Below, piece after piece: positions 25,666 through 34,337 of a stretch of DNA of 36,537 bases (positions are counted from its first letter, which is position 1; every line of letters starts with the position of its first letter). The translations under genes were made by a program, and so were the position numbers. The notes beneath the pieces were generated by a model, which saw only the letters and a list, made by a program, of their open reading frames with translations, was not told the origin of the DNA and did no database searches. This DNA comes from Chthoniobacterales bacterium (GTDB lineage: Bacteria; Verrucomicrobiota; Verrucomicrobiia; Chthoniobacterales; UBA10450): the NCBI GenBank assembly GCA_025929155.1, contig JAICMR010000016.1:1-36537 (forward strand). The letters run 5' to 3'.

Positions 25666-25674
25666 GCCCTAACG
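25660..25674. repeat. Palindromic pair of CGTTAGG cores spanning two convergent stops
   Basis: CGTTAGG, one C, and CCTAACG form an exact 7-bp inverted pair. The left core contains the TAG stop of the ORF6N gene and the right core contains the TAG stop of the S9 peptidase gene on the other strand. In Haemophilus and Neisseria, inverted uptake-sequence pairs at gene ends act as terminators; here no T-run follows. Confidence 0.85.
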
Positions 25675-27768
25675 AGTCTGCTTCTTCGCGGTCCAACGAT
25701 CGACCCACTCGTTCACAGTCTGGTACCAGAGCTGACTGTTCTGCGGCTTCAGGACCCAGTGACCTTCGTCGGGAAAATAGAGCATCTCCGACGGCACGCC
25801 CAGCCGCTGCAAGGTCGTGAAGAGATCAAAGCCCTGAGACACATCGAGCCGATAATCGAGCTGCCCATGAATGACGAGCGTTGGCGTTTTAAATTTCTCC
25901 ACCGAGAGATGCGGCGACCATTTGCGATAAAGCTCCCGATTTTTCCAGGGCGGCCCGTCGAATTCCTTCTCCGGAAACCAGAGTTCCTCCGTTGTGCCGT
26001 AAGCCGATTCGGTATTGAACACGCCATCGTGGGTCACGAGACATTGGAAGCGATCGGTGTGCCCGAGAATCCAATCGATCATATAGCCGCCGTAACTCGC
26101 GCCGAGCGCGGCCTCGCGATCCTTGTCGATAAAGGAAAACGTTTTCTCCGCGTAGTCGAGTCCCTGCATGAGATCGTGAAACGGCGTTCCGCCCCACTGC
26201 CCGATCACGCCTTCGGTAAACTTCTGACCGTAACCGGTCGAGCCGCGCGGGTTCACCATCACCACCACGTAGCCGTTTGCGGCGAAGAGTTCCGGGTTCC
26301 AACGATAAGACCAATCGTCGCCCCAGGCGCCTTCGGGGCCGCCGTGGACCAGGAACTTCACGGGATATTTTTTGCTCGCGTCGAAGTTCGGCGGCTTCAC
26401 GAGAAAGCCTTGGATATCGACGCCGTCAGAAGCCTGGAACTTGAAGGGCTCGAGCGGCTGCATCGTAACTTGTGCGAGAATCGCGTCGTTCACGTGCGTG
26501 ACGGCCATGGGCTCGCTCTTCTGCGAAACATCAAGCCGCCAGATTTCGTTAGGCGCCTGGATCGAGTTGCGGCTGAAATAGAGAAACTTCCCATCCAGCC
26601 CTAGCACCAGATCGTCCGCGTGCAGGCGCGCGAGTTCGTTAGGCCGGTTCGCGTTGACCGGGAATTGGTAGATTGGAGCTTCGCCATGATCTTCCGCGCT
26701 GAAGTAGATCGATTGTGAGTCCTGCGCCCAGGTGAAACTCCCGACCCAACGATCGAAATCCTGCGTCGCGATCCGAATTTTTTCCGAAGCTCGATCATAG
26801 AGCGCGAGCGTAAAGCGATCGCTTTCGTAACCGCCGCGGGCTTGTGATAACCAGGCGATCGACTTCCCGTCCGGCGAAAAGCGCGGGATCGAATCGCTCC
26901 CGGGACTCGTCGAGATTTTCTTCGGTGCACCACCGGCGAGCGGGACGACAAAGATGTCGTTGTTCGTGCTCGTCGCGCCGACTTTGTCGGTGTTGCAAGT
27001 GTAGGCGAGCTCCTGGCTGTCGGGCGAAATCGCGTAGGCGTCCGGGCCGCCTAACGAGAAGGGCGGGACGTCGTGATCGCCCGGCGTCAGATCGCGCGGT
27101 GTTGCCGGCGACACGCCCGCCTCTACATCGACCATAAAGAGGTGACTGCGTTTGAAGTCCGTGTATTGCGTCCAGTGCCGGTAAAGCAGGTGCTTGAAAA
27201 TCTTCGCCTTCACCTTGCTCTTCTTCAGTTCCTCGTCGCGCTGCTGATTGCACGCGTCGTCTTTGCAGTCGGGGTAAACCCTCGAGATGAAGACAATCTC
27301 CTTCCCGTCAGGCGACCAAATCGCGCCGTCCGCGCCGGTCGAGACCGACGTCACCTGCTGCGCCGTGCCGCGGATTTTACCTGCCGTCGAATCAAATCCC
27401 ACCATCCACACCTGCGTGGGATCGGTTGCTTTCGAAGTGAAGATCAGCCGTTTGCCATCAGGTGAAAAACGCGGGCGCTCTTCTTCGTTAGGGGAGTCAT
27501 TCAGGCGGCGCGCCTCGCCACCTTCTGCCGGTACAATCCAGAGATGCGATTTCCGGCTGTTCTGCTCCAGGTTCACGTCCGTCGCGGAAAAGACGACCCA
27601 TTTTCCATCCGGTGATGGGATCGGCTCGCCGAGCCGCTTTAACTTCATCATCGTCTCGAAATCGAATGGCTTTTTGCCGGCATCGTTAGGCGGCGCAGCT
27701 GAGAGCGCAGGCGCGGCGACGGCGGCGAGGGCGAAGAGGAGCGAAAATAATCTCATCATGCCGACCAT
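25669..27768 (-). CDS. S9 family (prolyl oligopeptidase type) exported peptidase
   Basis: The product has 699 residues. A signal peptide (MMRLFSLLFALAAVAAPALSA) sends it out of the cytoplasm. A beta-propeller of WD40-like PD40 repeats follows (IPSPDGKWVVFSA, RFSPDGKRLIF, IWSPDGKEIVF, RFSPDGKSIAW). The C-terminal alpha/beta hydrolase domain has catalytic Ser558 (GASYGGY), Asp638 (HGQLDYRL) and His670 (DEGHWV), in the S9C (acylaminoacyl-peptidase/DPP) pattern. It probably degrades peptides in the periplasm. The start is ATG 27768 or 27759; the frame stays open to 27903 through an inverted repeat. Five CGTTAGG copies lie inside (PNE, PNE, SLG, PNE, PND) and the stop is in a sixth. Confidence 0.9.
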   Translation of the reverse strand: MVGMMRLFSLLFALAAVAAPALSAAPPNDAGKKPFDFETMMKLKRLGEPIPSPDGKWVVFSATDVNLEQNSRKSHLWIVPAEGGEARRLNDSPNEEERPRFSPDGKRLIFTSKATDPTQVWMVGFDSTAGKIRGTAQQVTSVSTGADGAIWSPDGKEIVFISRVYPDCKDDACNQQRDEELKKSKVKAKIFKHLLYRHWTQYTDFKRSHLFMVDVEAGVSPATPRDLTPGDHDVPPFSLGGPDAYAISPDSQELAYTCNTDKVGATSTNNDIFVVPLAGGAPKKISTSPGSDSIPRFSPDGKSIAWLSQARGGYESDRFTLALYDRASEKIRIATQDFDRWVGSFTWAQDSQSIYFSAEDHGEAPIYQFPVNANRPNELARLHADDLVLGLDGKFLYFSRNSIQAPNEIWRLDVSQKSEPMAVTHVNDAILAQVTMQPLEPFKFQASDGVDIQGFLVKPPNFDASKKYPVKFLVHGGPEGAWGDDWSYRWNPELFAANGYVVVMVNPRGSTGYGQKFTEGVIGQWGGTPFHDLMQGLDYAEKTFSFIDKDREAALGASYGGYMIDWILGHTDRFQCLVTHDGVFNTESAYGTTEELWFPEKEFDGPPWKNRELYRKWSPHLSVEKFKTPTLVIHGQLDYRLDVSQGFDLFTTLQRLGVPSEMLYFPDEGHWVLKPQNSQLWYQTVNEWVDRWTAKKQTR

Positions 27769-27791
27769 ATACCTCGTTTCCGGAAAATAAT

Positions 27792-27867
27792 CCGCAGATG
27801 GCGCAGATTTCCGCGGATAAAGCAGGGGATTGGAAGTTTCATCCGCGAAAATCCGCGAAATCTGCGG
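27792..27867. repeat. Inverted repeat (27-bp arms) between S9 peptidase and kynA
   Basis: The arms at 27792-27818 and 27841-27867 match at 23 of 27 positions when inverted, built from CCGCAGAT and CCGCGGAT blocks with a 22-nt loop. It occupies most of the 151-bp divergent spacer, leaving little room for separate promoters. Confidence 0.75.
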
Positions 27868-27919
27868 AGAGAATGCGGTTTGATTGACGCCCACCGCAGT
27901 CATACGCGAGATTTGCGCG

Positions 27920-29008
27920 ATGGAATGTCCGATGAACGAGGAGCGCGCGACGCAATATTATCCGGACTATCTCGGGCTCGAGGGACTCCTCAAATTGCAG
28001 AAACCGCTCAGCCTGCGCGACGGCAAACTGATCGCGCATGATGAGATGCTCTTTATCATCATCCATCAGGCTTACGAGCTTTGGTTCAAGCAGATCCTGC
28101 ACGAGATCACCGCCTGTAAGGAAGTCATGAGTAAACCGGAAGCCGACGACGACGGCCCGGACATGAATGTCGTGGTCCATCGGCTCGATCGGGTCGTGGA
28201 AATCTGGAAGCTGCTGAACCACCAGGTCGATGTCCTCGAGACGATGACTCCGCTCGATTTTCTCGAGTTCCGCGAGTTGCTCCACGGCGCCTCCGGCTTT
28301 CAGAGCCGGCAATTCCGCCAAATCGAGGCGTCGTTAGGCCTGAAGGTCGAGAACCGGTTTCGTCCCGACTATTACAAGCACACCCGCTTTGGCGGCTTTA
28401 ATGAAAAGGACATGGCGGAGATCACCGCCTTTGAAGAACAGGAAACGCTTCTCGGGCTGGTCGAGAAATGGCTGGAACGGATGCCGTTTTTCGGCGCGGA
28501 ATTCTGGCAGGGCTGGGAGGAAACGCCCGCCGACACCGGGAGTAGCGAGCAAGCACCCTTCTGGACTCGCTACCGCGCGCTTTACCAGCGGAGCCTGTCT
28601 GAGCGCGACCAGCAAGCGGATCTGCTCGAGCAGTTCGACGACATCTTCTTTCGAGCGGGATGGGGGCCATTCCGTCCAGGCGCGCTCCGCGCGGCGCTCT
28701 TCATCATGCTCTACCGCGATGAGCCGATGTTCCGGCTTCCCTTCGCCCTCCTCAATTCGCTCATCGAGATCGATGAACATCTGGGCAACTTCCGTTATCG
28801 CCACTTGCAAATGGTGCGGCGGATGATCGGCTCGCGGGTCGGCACCGGCGGTAGCAGCGGACAGGAATACCTGCAGGGGGCGGTGAACAAAAACTACATC
28901 TTTAAGGAACTGGCCGGCATCACCACCTACCTGATCGAACGCCGCCATCTGCCCGTCCTGCCGCCCCGCCTGCACCAGGCGCTTCGCTTCGGTTATACCA
29001 GTCGTTAG
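27920..29008 (+). CDS. kynA: Tryptophan 2,3-dioxygenase
   Basis: Heme enzyme that opens the indole ring of L-tryptophan to N-formylkynurenine, the first step of the kynurenine pathway. The 362-residue product has FIIIHQAYELWFKQI with the distal His49, the substrate-binding FREL and ASGFQSRQFR region (117-133), and RYRHLQMVRRMIGSRVGTGGSSG with the proximal heme ligand His295. It is longer than many bacterial forms (about 280) and resembles the longer, animal-like type. The ATG at 27920 was chosen; a TTG at 27884 falls in the repeat. No kynB or kynU is adjacent. A CGTTAGG copy is read as SLG, and another forms the stop. Confidence 0.94.
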   Translation: MECPMNEERATQYYPDYLGLEGLLKLQKPLSLRDGKLIAHDEMLFIIIHQAYELWFKQILHEITACKEVMSKPEADDDGPDMNVVVHRLDRVVEIWKLLNHQVDVLETMTPLDFLEFRELLHGASGFQSRQFRQIEASLGLKVENRFRPDYYKHTRFGGFNEKDMAEITAFEEQETLLGLVEKWLERMPFFGAEFWQGWEETPADTGSSEQAPFWTRYRALYQRSLSERDQQADLLEQFDDIFFRAGWGPFRPGALRAALFIMLYRDEPMFRLPFALLNSLIEIDEHLGNFRYRHLQMVRRMIGSRVGTGGSSGQEYLQGAVNKNYIFKELAGITTYLIERRHLPVLPPRLHQALRFGYTSR

Positions 29009-29224
29009 GCGAATTCAGCGCATCCGGGGGCGGCGGGGAGGATGATGTGCGGATTGCAATCCCGCTCCCGCAGCGGCGACACTCATTGCCTGTCTCTTCG
29101 CGGCGGGCGAAAACTTCGTCACTCCTCCCGACCTTAAGAAGTTGCAACGGGTCACGGTAGCGCCCTAACGAGTTCAACACCGCCAGGACATTGGCTCGTG
29201 CTGCCGATCAGCCCGCAAATGCGG

Positions 29225-31708
29225 CTATCCCGGTTCCCGCGTCTGCAACGCGGCCGCGACGGCGGCTGGCTCGATCCCTTGCAAATGAAGATCGCGCTGG
29301 GGAAAAGGAATCTCAATTTTCGCGTCGGCTAACGCGCTGTTCGTCGCCACCGCGACGTCGCTCTTGATCCGTGGCCAGTGATCGAAGTCGTCGGTCCAAA
29401 AGAGCAGCTGGAAGAGCAGCGCGTCCGCTCCGAATTCTTGCAGATAAGCCTCGGGCGCAGGGTTGGTCGCGACCAGCGGGTGCGCGGCGGCGACTTTCGT
29501 CAGAAGATCCAGCACGCGTCTCGGATCGGTTCCGTAAGCGACGCCCACGTCGAGCTCCATCCGGCGCTGACGATTGGAGAGCGTCCAGTTCCCCACCTTT
29601 TCAGAAATGAGCAGTCCGTTTGGCACGATCAACTCCGAGCTGTTGGGGAGACGGATCACACTGGCTCGGATTCCGATCCGCTGAATTCGCCCCGTCGCGC
29701 CGTCGACTTCGATTACGTCGCCCACCTGCACGGGGCGCTCGAAGAGGAGGATCAATCCGGAAACGAAATTATTAAAAATATTCTGCAACCCAAAGCCGAT
29801 CCCGACGCCAAACGCGCCGGCCAGAATAGCGAACCTCGTCATGTCCGCCCCGACCGCGGCGAGGGCTGCGAAGAAGCCGAGGAGCAGAATGATGTAATGA
29901 AGAATGGTCGAGACCGCGTAGGCCGAGCCGCGAGCAAGATGAAAGCGTTCGTAGATATCGCCTTCGAGAAGAAAGCGGACGAAACGGGAAAGGAGAACAG
30001 CCAGCCAGATGCAAAGTGCAAAGGCAAGGAGCGCGCCGAGAGAAAGACGAAGGGATCCGACAGTCATTTCGGCTGTGATGAATCGAGTCACTCCCTCGAC
30101 AACCGGTCCGCGCAAGGAAAACGCCGCGAGCGTGAGAAGCGCCCAGAGCACAAAGGCGCCGAGATAAATCAGCCGCGCGATGCGGGTCCGGAGCAATGGC
30201 CGGTGATGCCGCACCACACCCAGCGAAGCCAGAGGACGAATCTGCAGGGCAAAGAAACTGAGCCCTTCCACGATCCCGGCAGCGGCATACAGCAGAATCG
30301 CAAGATACGCCGCCGCCAGCGCGCCGGTGCCGAGATAATTTGCCAGACGAACGTAACCTAACGAATTGGCAACGAAGACCACGGCGAACAAGACGAGCCC
30401 CACCCGCGCAGCTGCCCGGGCCGTTTTGCGAGAGGCGGTGCCATGAAGAGAAGGTCGTGTTGAGTGGATAAACCAGACAAGAAAAGCGATCCCGCCCGCC
30501 ATTTCCAGAAGCAGCATGACCCGCGAGAGCACCGGGAGAGCCGCCGCCAGATGGCGAAGTTGGGCCACGATATAAAAAACCACGAGCGCATTCAGAATTG
30601 GAAAGAGATGGCGATCGATCAGCCGTCGCAAAAGAATGAGAATCGGGACGAGCGCGAGCGCGGCCAATCCCGCCCAAAACAACCGCGGCGCTTGCTGGAA
30701 AAGCGGGCGGGCGGCAAGAAACGTGAGCACGCCCGCGGTTGCGAGCGGCAATTGCAGGACGCGGTTTGCTCGATCCAGCGCCGGATCTTCAGCCGTCCAG
30801 CGGGCGGTCTGGTGCTTGATCCGAAAAAGGACGAAAGCGGAACCGGCAAAAATCAGGGCGAGATAGATCAGTTTTGTCCACTCCCGCGCGAGGTAAGCGC
30901 GGAGTTGCGCGAGCTGGGTAGCGAAAGAGACCTGCGTTTCCTCGACCAGGTCGTGCGCCGCGGCCGCGCGCACCTCAGCGCTCCAGATTGGCGGGCTGTC
31001 CCGCACGGCTAGTTCTTCCACCGCCGCGTTTTGAGCGAGCCGGATCGAACGCTGCGTCGTGGTCGCACGTTGTGATTGTTCCGCTACACGGCTTTGCAGA
31101 GTCAGGATCGCCGCGCGCCGGGTTTGCAAGATTGATCCGACTCTTGCGATCGTCGCGAGGACACTCTCGATTCGCTTGGTGACTTCCGGCGGAGCCGAGG
31201 AGTTGCGGGCGACCCCGAGAGTTTGCGTCCAGGTTGAACGCCAGCCCGGCAGCAGCGCAATCTCCTTTTCGATAATATTCGCACGAGCAGTGAGATCCCG
31301 CGCCCAAAGCGCGAGCTGGTCGTTCAGTTTTTGCCACCGACTCCCAAGGTCATTCAACGTCTCGAGCGGCGCGCCCGGCTTCAAACTGCGTGTCGTTTCA
31401 TCGGCCAACGCCGCGATCTCCTGCGTCATGAGCGAGATTTGGCGCGCCACCGTCGCGCTCGTCTCCTCAGGGGCGAGATCCGTCTCCATCTCTTGGAGTT
31501 TTTCCGAAGTGCTTTCCGCCTCCGCGACCACGTCTGCCAAGGGCACGGGTGTCGGCGCTGCAACGGGCGTCGCCGTCCCCGTCACCGCGGAGGTAGGCGA
31601 CGATGGAGTTCCGACTTGTGCGTCTGCGCTCAGATTTATCCAGCAGGACGCGACAAACAGAATAAGAAAAAAAAGATGGCCGGGGCAGCAGCCGGATCGT
31701 CGTCGCAT
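29225..31708 (-). CDS. Large MscS-family mechanosensitive channel
   Basis: An 827-residue inner-membrane channel (850 from the GTG at 31777). It begins with a signal-like segment (LFFLILFVASCWINLSADA), then a periplasmic coiled-coil-rich region of about 230 residues and some ten membrane segments. The conserved MscS core lies at the end: AGAFGVGIGFGLQNIFNNFVSGLILLFERPVQVGDVIEVDGATGRIQRIGIRASVIRLPNS, the pore helix and beta domain. The plan is that of MscK/MscM-like proteins, which release solutes on osmotic downshock. It is convergent with kynA. One CGTTAGG copy (SLG). The 216-bp convergent spacer 29009-29224 has one further copy (29163) and nothing else I recognise. Confidence 0.9.
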   Translation of the reverse strand: MRRRSGCCPGHLFFLILFVASCWINLSADAQVGTPSSPTSAVTGTATPVAAPTPVPLADVVAEAESTSEKLQEMETDLAPEETSATVARQISLMTQEIAALADETTRSLKPGAPLETLNDLGSRWQKLNDQLALWARDLTARANIIEKEIALLPGWRSTWTQTLGVARNSSAPPEVTKRIESVLATIARVGSILQTRRAAILTLQSRVAEQSQRATTTQRSIRLAQNAAVEELAVRDSPPIWSAEVRAAAAHDLVEETQVSFATQLAQLRAYLAREWTKLIYLALIFAGSAFVLFRIKHQTARWTAEDPALDRANRVLQLPLATAGVLTFLAARPLFQQAPRLFWAGLAALALVPILILLRRLIDRHLFPILNALVVFYIVAQLRHLAAALPVLSRVMLLLEMAGGIAFLVWFIHSTRPSLHGTASRKTARAAARVGLVLFAVVFVANSLGYVRLANYLGTGALAAAYLAILLYAAAGIVEGLSFFALQIRPLASLGVVRHHRPLLRTRIARLIYLGAFVLWALLTLAAFSLRGPVVEGVTRFITAEMTVGSLRLSLGALLAFALCIWLAVLLSRFVRFLLEGDIYERFHLARGSAYAVSTILHYIILLLGFFAALAAVGADMTRFAILAGAFGVGIGFGLQNIFNNFVSGLILLFERPVQVGDVIEVDGATGRIQRIGIRASVIRLPNSSELIVPNGLLISEKVGNWTLSNRQRRMELDVGVAYGTDPRRVLDLLTKVAAAHPLVATNPAPEAYLQEFGADALLFQLLFWTDDFDHWPRIKSDVAVATNSALADAKIEIPFPQRDLHLQGIEPAAVAAALQTREPG

Positions 31709-32133
31709 GAGCAGTTTGGACCGCCGCCAGACTAATCTGCGAGCCAACCTCGTGGAAGAGCGGATTCCAACGTTCACATCTCGAAAGGAGTCTGGTGGGA
31801 ATGAAGTCGTCGTTAGGCGAGGCGTGAAGAGCCGGAAGAGAAGACGATAAGAATTTGCTGCCTTGTACGACGGGTGAAGAATCTCATTGATGATGTCGTG
31901 CGAGATCGCAAACCGAAGCCGGCAACTGGCGCGATAGAAGGCCTCTTGATTCCCTCCTCCGCATAAACGCCCGATGGACCGGACAAATGGGCCGAGTCCG
32001 ACTTCCCAGGAAGGTCTCTCGTTTCGCGGCTCGGTCCCCTCAGCGCGCCCGGCTGAATCACCTATAGCAACCTATCGCTAAATTTTAGCAAGCGACCGGG
32101 AGCGACGCAAAATTGAACCGGTAGGATCGGAGC
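31709..32133. other. Divergent spacer between mscS-like and TonB receptor genes
   Basis: A 425-bp region without a convincing gene. About 31985-32042 can fold: GGGCCGAGTCCG and CGGCTCGGTCCC are near-complementary arms around a smaller stem (TTCCCAGGAA). The part near the TonB receptor is AT-rich with repeated and palindromic blocks (32061-32089). An 82-codon minus-strand frame (31813-32061) has no recognisable domain. I do not see a cobalamin or other known riboswitch core. Confidence 0.4.
32061..32089. promoter_or_regulatory. Direct repeat plus palindrome upstream of the TonB receptor
   Basis: CCTATAGC (32061-32068) and CCTATCGC (32071-32078) are 10-bp-spaced direct repeats, one helical turn apart. 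They run into the palindrome GCTAAATTTTAGC (32077-32089; 6-bp arms, 1-nt centre). The site is 45 bp ahead of the GTG start in unusually AT-rich sequence, as expected for a repressor site of a metal-uptake gene, but it is not a clear Fur box. Confidence 0.4.
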
Positions 32134-34320
32134 GTGATTCCGTCGGCTCAGCGTTCGTTGCGATTTCCCTCCCGTCCTGCGAGCTGCGGGCTTCTTTTGT
32201 TATGCGCCACGTTGCTCTGTTCGGTCCGGCCGATTCCTGGTCGGACACAGACCCTCGCCCAACCCGCGGAAGAATCCGTGACACTTGCAGCGATCACGAC
32301 CTCGGAGGTGATCGTCACGGCCCAAAGCGACGAGGCGGCGCGTCTCGAAGAGACGCGTCGGAATTATGCCGGCTCGGTGGCGACCGTTTCGCCGGAAGAG
32401 ATCGAGTTGCAGAAGACCGACAACCTGGGGGACGTCGTGGCGCGAGTGCCCGGTGTCACATACGTCGACGAGGATGGACGCGGCACGAAGCCGGACATCA
32501 GCCTGCGCGGCCTCAATCCGATCCGAAGTGAATTCGTCCAACTACTCCTCGATGGAGTTCCGATCCAGCCATCGCTCTATTCGGAGCCGGGTGCGTACTA
32601 TGGAGTGGCGGCGGAACGCGTCGCGGCGATCGAGATTTTCAAAGGCGGCGCCTCCATTCCCTTCGGTCCGAACGCCGTCGGCGGCGTCGTGGATTTCATC
32701 ACACGCGGACCGTCCCTGCGACCATTCGCCGCCGTCCTGGACACGCGCTTCGACAGCTACGGCGATTATGACGCGAATCTTTTTGTGAGCGGCACAAGGG
32801 GCAATGTTTTCGCTGGCCTCGAATACCTGCAGAAAGGAGGCGACGGGTTCCGCGACAGCCTTGGCTACAACATCGACGATTTGGATGTGAAGCTCGGCTA
32901 CATCTTTAATCAGGACCACTCTGCACAGCTTCACTTCCAATATTACGACGAAGAATCGGAGACGCCGGGCGGTCTGTTACCGGAACAATTGCGCAACGAC
33001 CGGACACAATCGAACAAGCCAGACGACGAATTTTTTGGCCGCAGAATCGCCGCCGACCTCCGCTCCAGCCATCGTCTGTCGGACCGACAGGAGATCGACC
33101 TCTTGCTTTATATCGTGCGCTTTGAACGCGACTGGTTCCTCCAAAATTACGTCAGCGATGACACACCGAATCTCGATCTCGCCGATAGCAATGGACAGTT
33201 CCTGCGCGCGTTTGATGTCGTCGGCTTCGAACCGAAATACACTCGCCACTACGACCTCGGACAAACGACCGAAAACGAGCTCGAAATCGGCGCTCGCATT
33301 TACTACGACTGGGTCGATCGCCGCGCGGCGACTGGCCGCAGCGGGTCCGCCCGCTACGGGAATGCGGTGCTGACTTCGCAGGAATCGCTGACAACGCTCG
33401 CACTGGCCGGCTACCTCCAGAATGACTTCAAGTTGGCGCCGCAGCTCAGCGTTGTGCCGGGATTGCGTTACGAGCACATCGAACAGACGCAGCAGGATGT
33501 TCTGAGGAACGCCCCGGAGCGTTCTTCGGCCTACGATGTGTGGGTGCCGGGGATAGGAATCAAATACGAGCTCGCTCAGACGACGCAGCTTTACGGCAAT
33601 GTCAGCCGCTCCTTTCGCCCACCGACTTTTGCCGATTCGTTCAATCCGGCGCTTAATGCTTCCAATGCCGATCTGCGCGCGTCCACGGCGTGGACTTATG
33701 AGGGCGGCGTCCGCGCGAATCCTTATCCGTGGTTATCGGGGGAAGCCGGCGGTTTCTACACCGATTTCACCGACCAAGTCATCGTCTCCGCGGGCACCGC
33801 GGGAAATTTCAATACCACCTCCAATGGCGTGGAACTGCTGGGCCAGGTGGGGTTGTTCGGGCTCGCGCGAACGCTGCAGACGGGAAACCCGCATGATGCG
33901 GGCGATCATGAGGTTTTCCTCGTCGGTGGCGCTACGATTCTGCGATCGACGTTTGCGGACGGCGCCTTCGAGGGAAACGACCTGCCTTACGTCGCCCGGG
34001 AAAGCTATACCTTTGGCGTCCGCTACGCATTTGGGAATCGATTCGATCTTCTTCTTCAAGGTCGGGCGGTAGGCGATCGTTTTACAGATAATGCCAACAC
34101 CGTGGCCGAGAATGCCATCGGCACGATTGGGCAGCTATCCGAATACGCGGTGATCGATCTCAAGGCGCGCTGGAAAGTGAGCGAGCATCTTGTCTTTAAC
34201 GGGGGGATCAACAACCTCCTGGATGAATCGTACGCGACCCAGCGCCGCACCGGCCAACAAAAAGGCCTTTTCCCGGGACCGACCCGGTCAGCTTACCTGG
34301 CTGCGACCCTGACCTTTTGA
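32134..34320 (+). CDS. TonB-dependent receptor, FecA-like
   Basis: Outer-membrane receptor of 728 residues. It has a signal sequence (to about 38), a possible TonB box (SEVIVTA, 57-63), a plug domain (about 75-192) with VARVPGVTYVDEDGRG, ISLRGLNPIRSEFVQLLLDGVPIQP and IEIFKGGASIPFGPNAVGGVVDFITR, and a 22-strand-type barrel ending in the terminal Phe (AATLTF). The plug resembles ferric citrate receptor FecA, so iron or another metal chelate is the likely ligand. The GTG at 32134 has AGGA 7 bp upstream. DUF4198 and PepSY genes follow with little or no gap. The gene and its upstream region lack the CGTTAGG motif for 3.0 kb. Confidence 0.92.
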   Translation: MIPSAQRSLRFPSRPASCGLLLLCATLLCSVRPIPGRTQTLAQPAEESVTLAAITTSEVIVTAQSDEAARLEETRRNYAGSVATVSPEEIELQKTDNLGDVVARVPGVTYVDEDGRGTKPDISLRGLNPIRSEFVQLLLDGVPIQPSLYSEPGAYYGVAAERVAAIEIFKGGASIPFGPNAVGGVVDFITRGPSLRPFAAVLDTRFDSYGDYDANLFVSGTRGNVFAGLEYLQKGGDGFRDSLGYNIDDLDVKLGYIFNQDHSAQLHFQYYDEESETPGGLLPEQLRNDRTQSNKPDDEFFGRRIAADLRSSHRLSDRQEIDLLLYIVRFERDWFLQNYVSDDTPNLDLADSNGQFLRAFDVVGFEPKYTRHYDLGQTTENELEIGARIYYDWVDRRAATGRSGSARYGNAVLTSQESLTTLALAGYLQNDFKLAPQLSVVPGLRYEHIEQTQQDVLRNAPERSSAYDVWVPGIGIKYELAQTTQLYGNVSRSFRPPTFADSFNPALNASNADLRASTAWTYEGGVRANPYPWLSGEAGGFYTDFTDQVIVSAGTAGNFNTTSNGVELLGQVGLFGLARTLQTGNPHDAGDHEVFLVGGATILRSTFADGAFEGNDLPYVARESYTFGVRYAFGNRFDLLLQGRAVGDRFTDNANTVAENAIGTIGQLSEYAVIDLKARWKVSEHLVFNGGINNLLDESYATQRRTGQQKGLFPGPTRSAYLAATLTF

Positions 34321-34337
34321 GCTTCAACACACAATTC

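Noticed and set aside
25660-25674. The facing CGTTAGG pair as an intrinsic terminator
   Set aside because: The stem is only 7 bp with a 1-nt loop and there is no T-run on either strand. Kept as a repeat feature only.
28920-29180. Minus-strand frame overlapping the kynA end
   Set aside because: It overlaps the conserved end of kynA and its remainder is Pro/Ser-rich spacer translation with no homology I can see.
31813-32061. 82-codon minus-strand frame in the mscS/TonB spacer
   Set aside because: No recognisable domain, Arg/Ser-rich composition, and it overlaps the palindromic and structured part of the spacer.
31778-32133. Cobalamin riboswitch ahead of the TonB receptor
   Set aside because: I looked for the conserved core blocks on both strands and did not find them in order.
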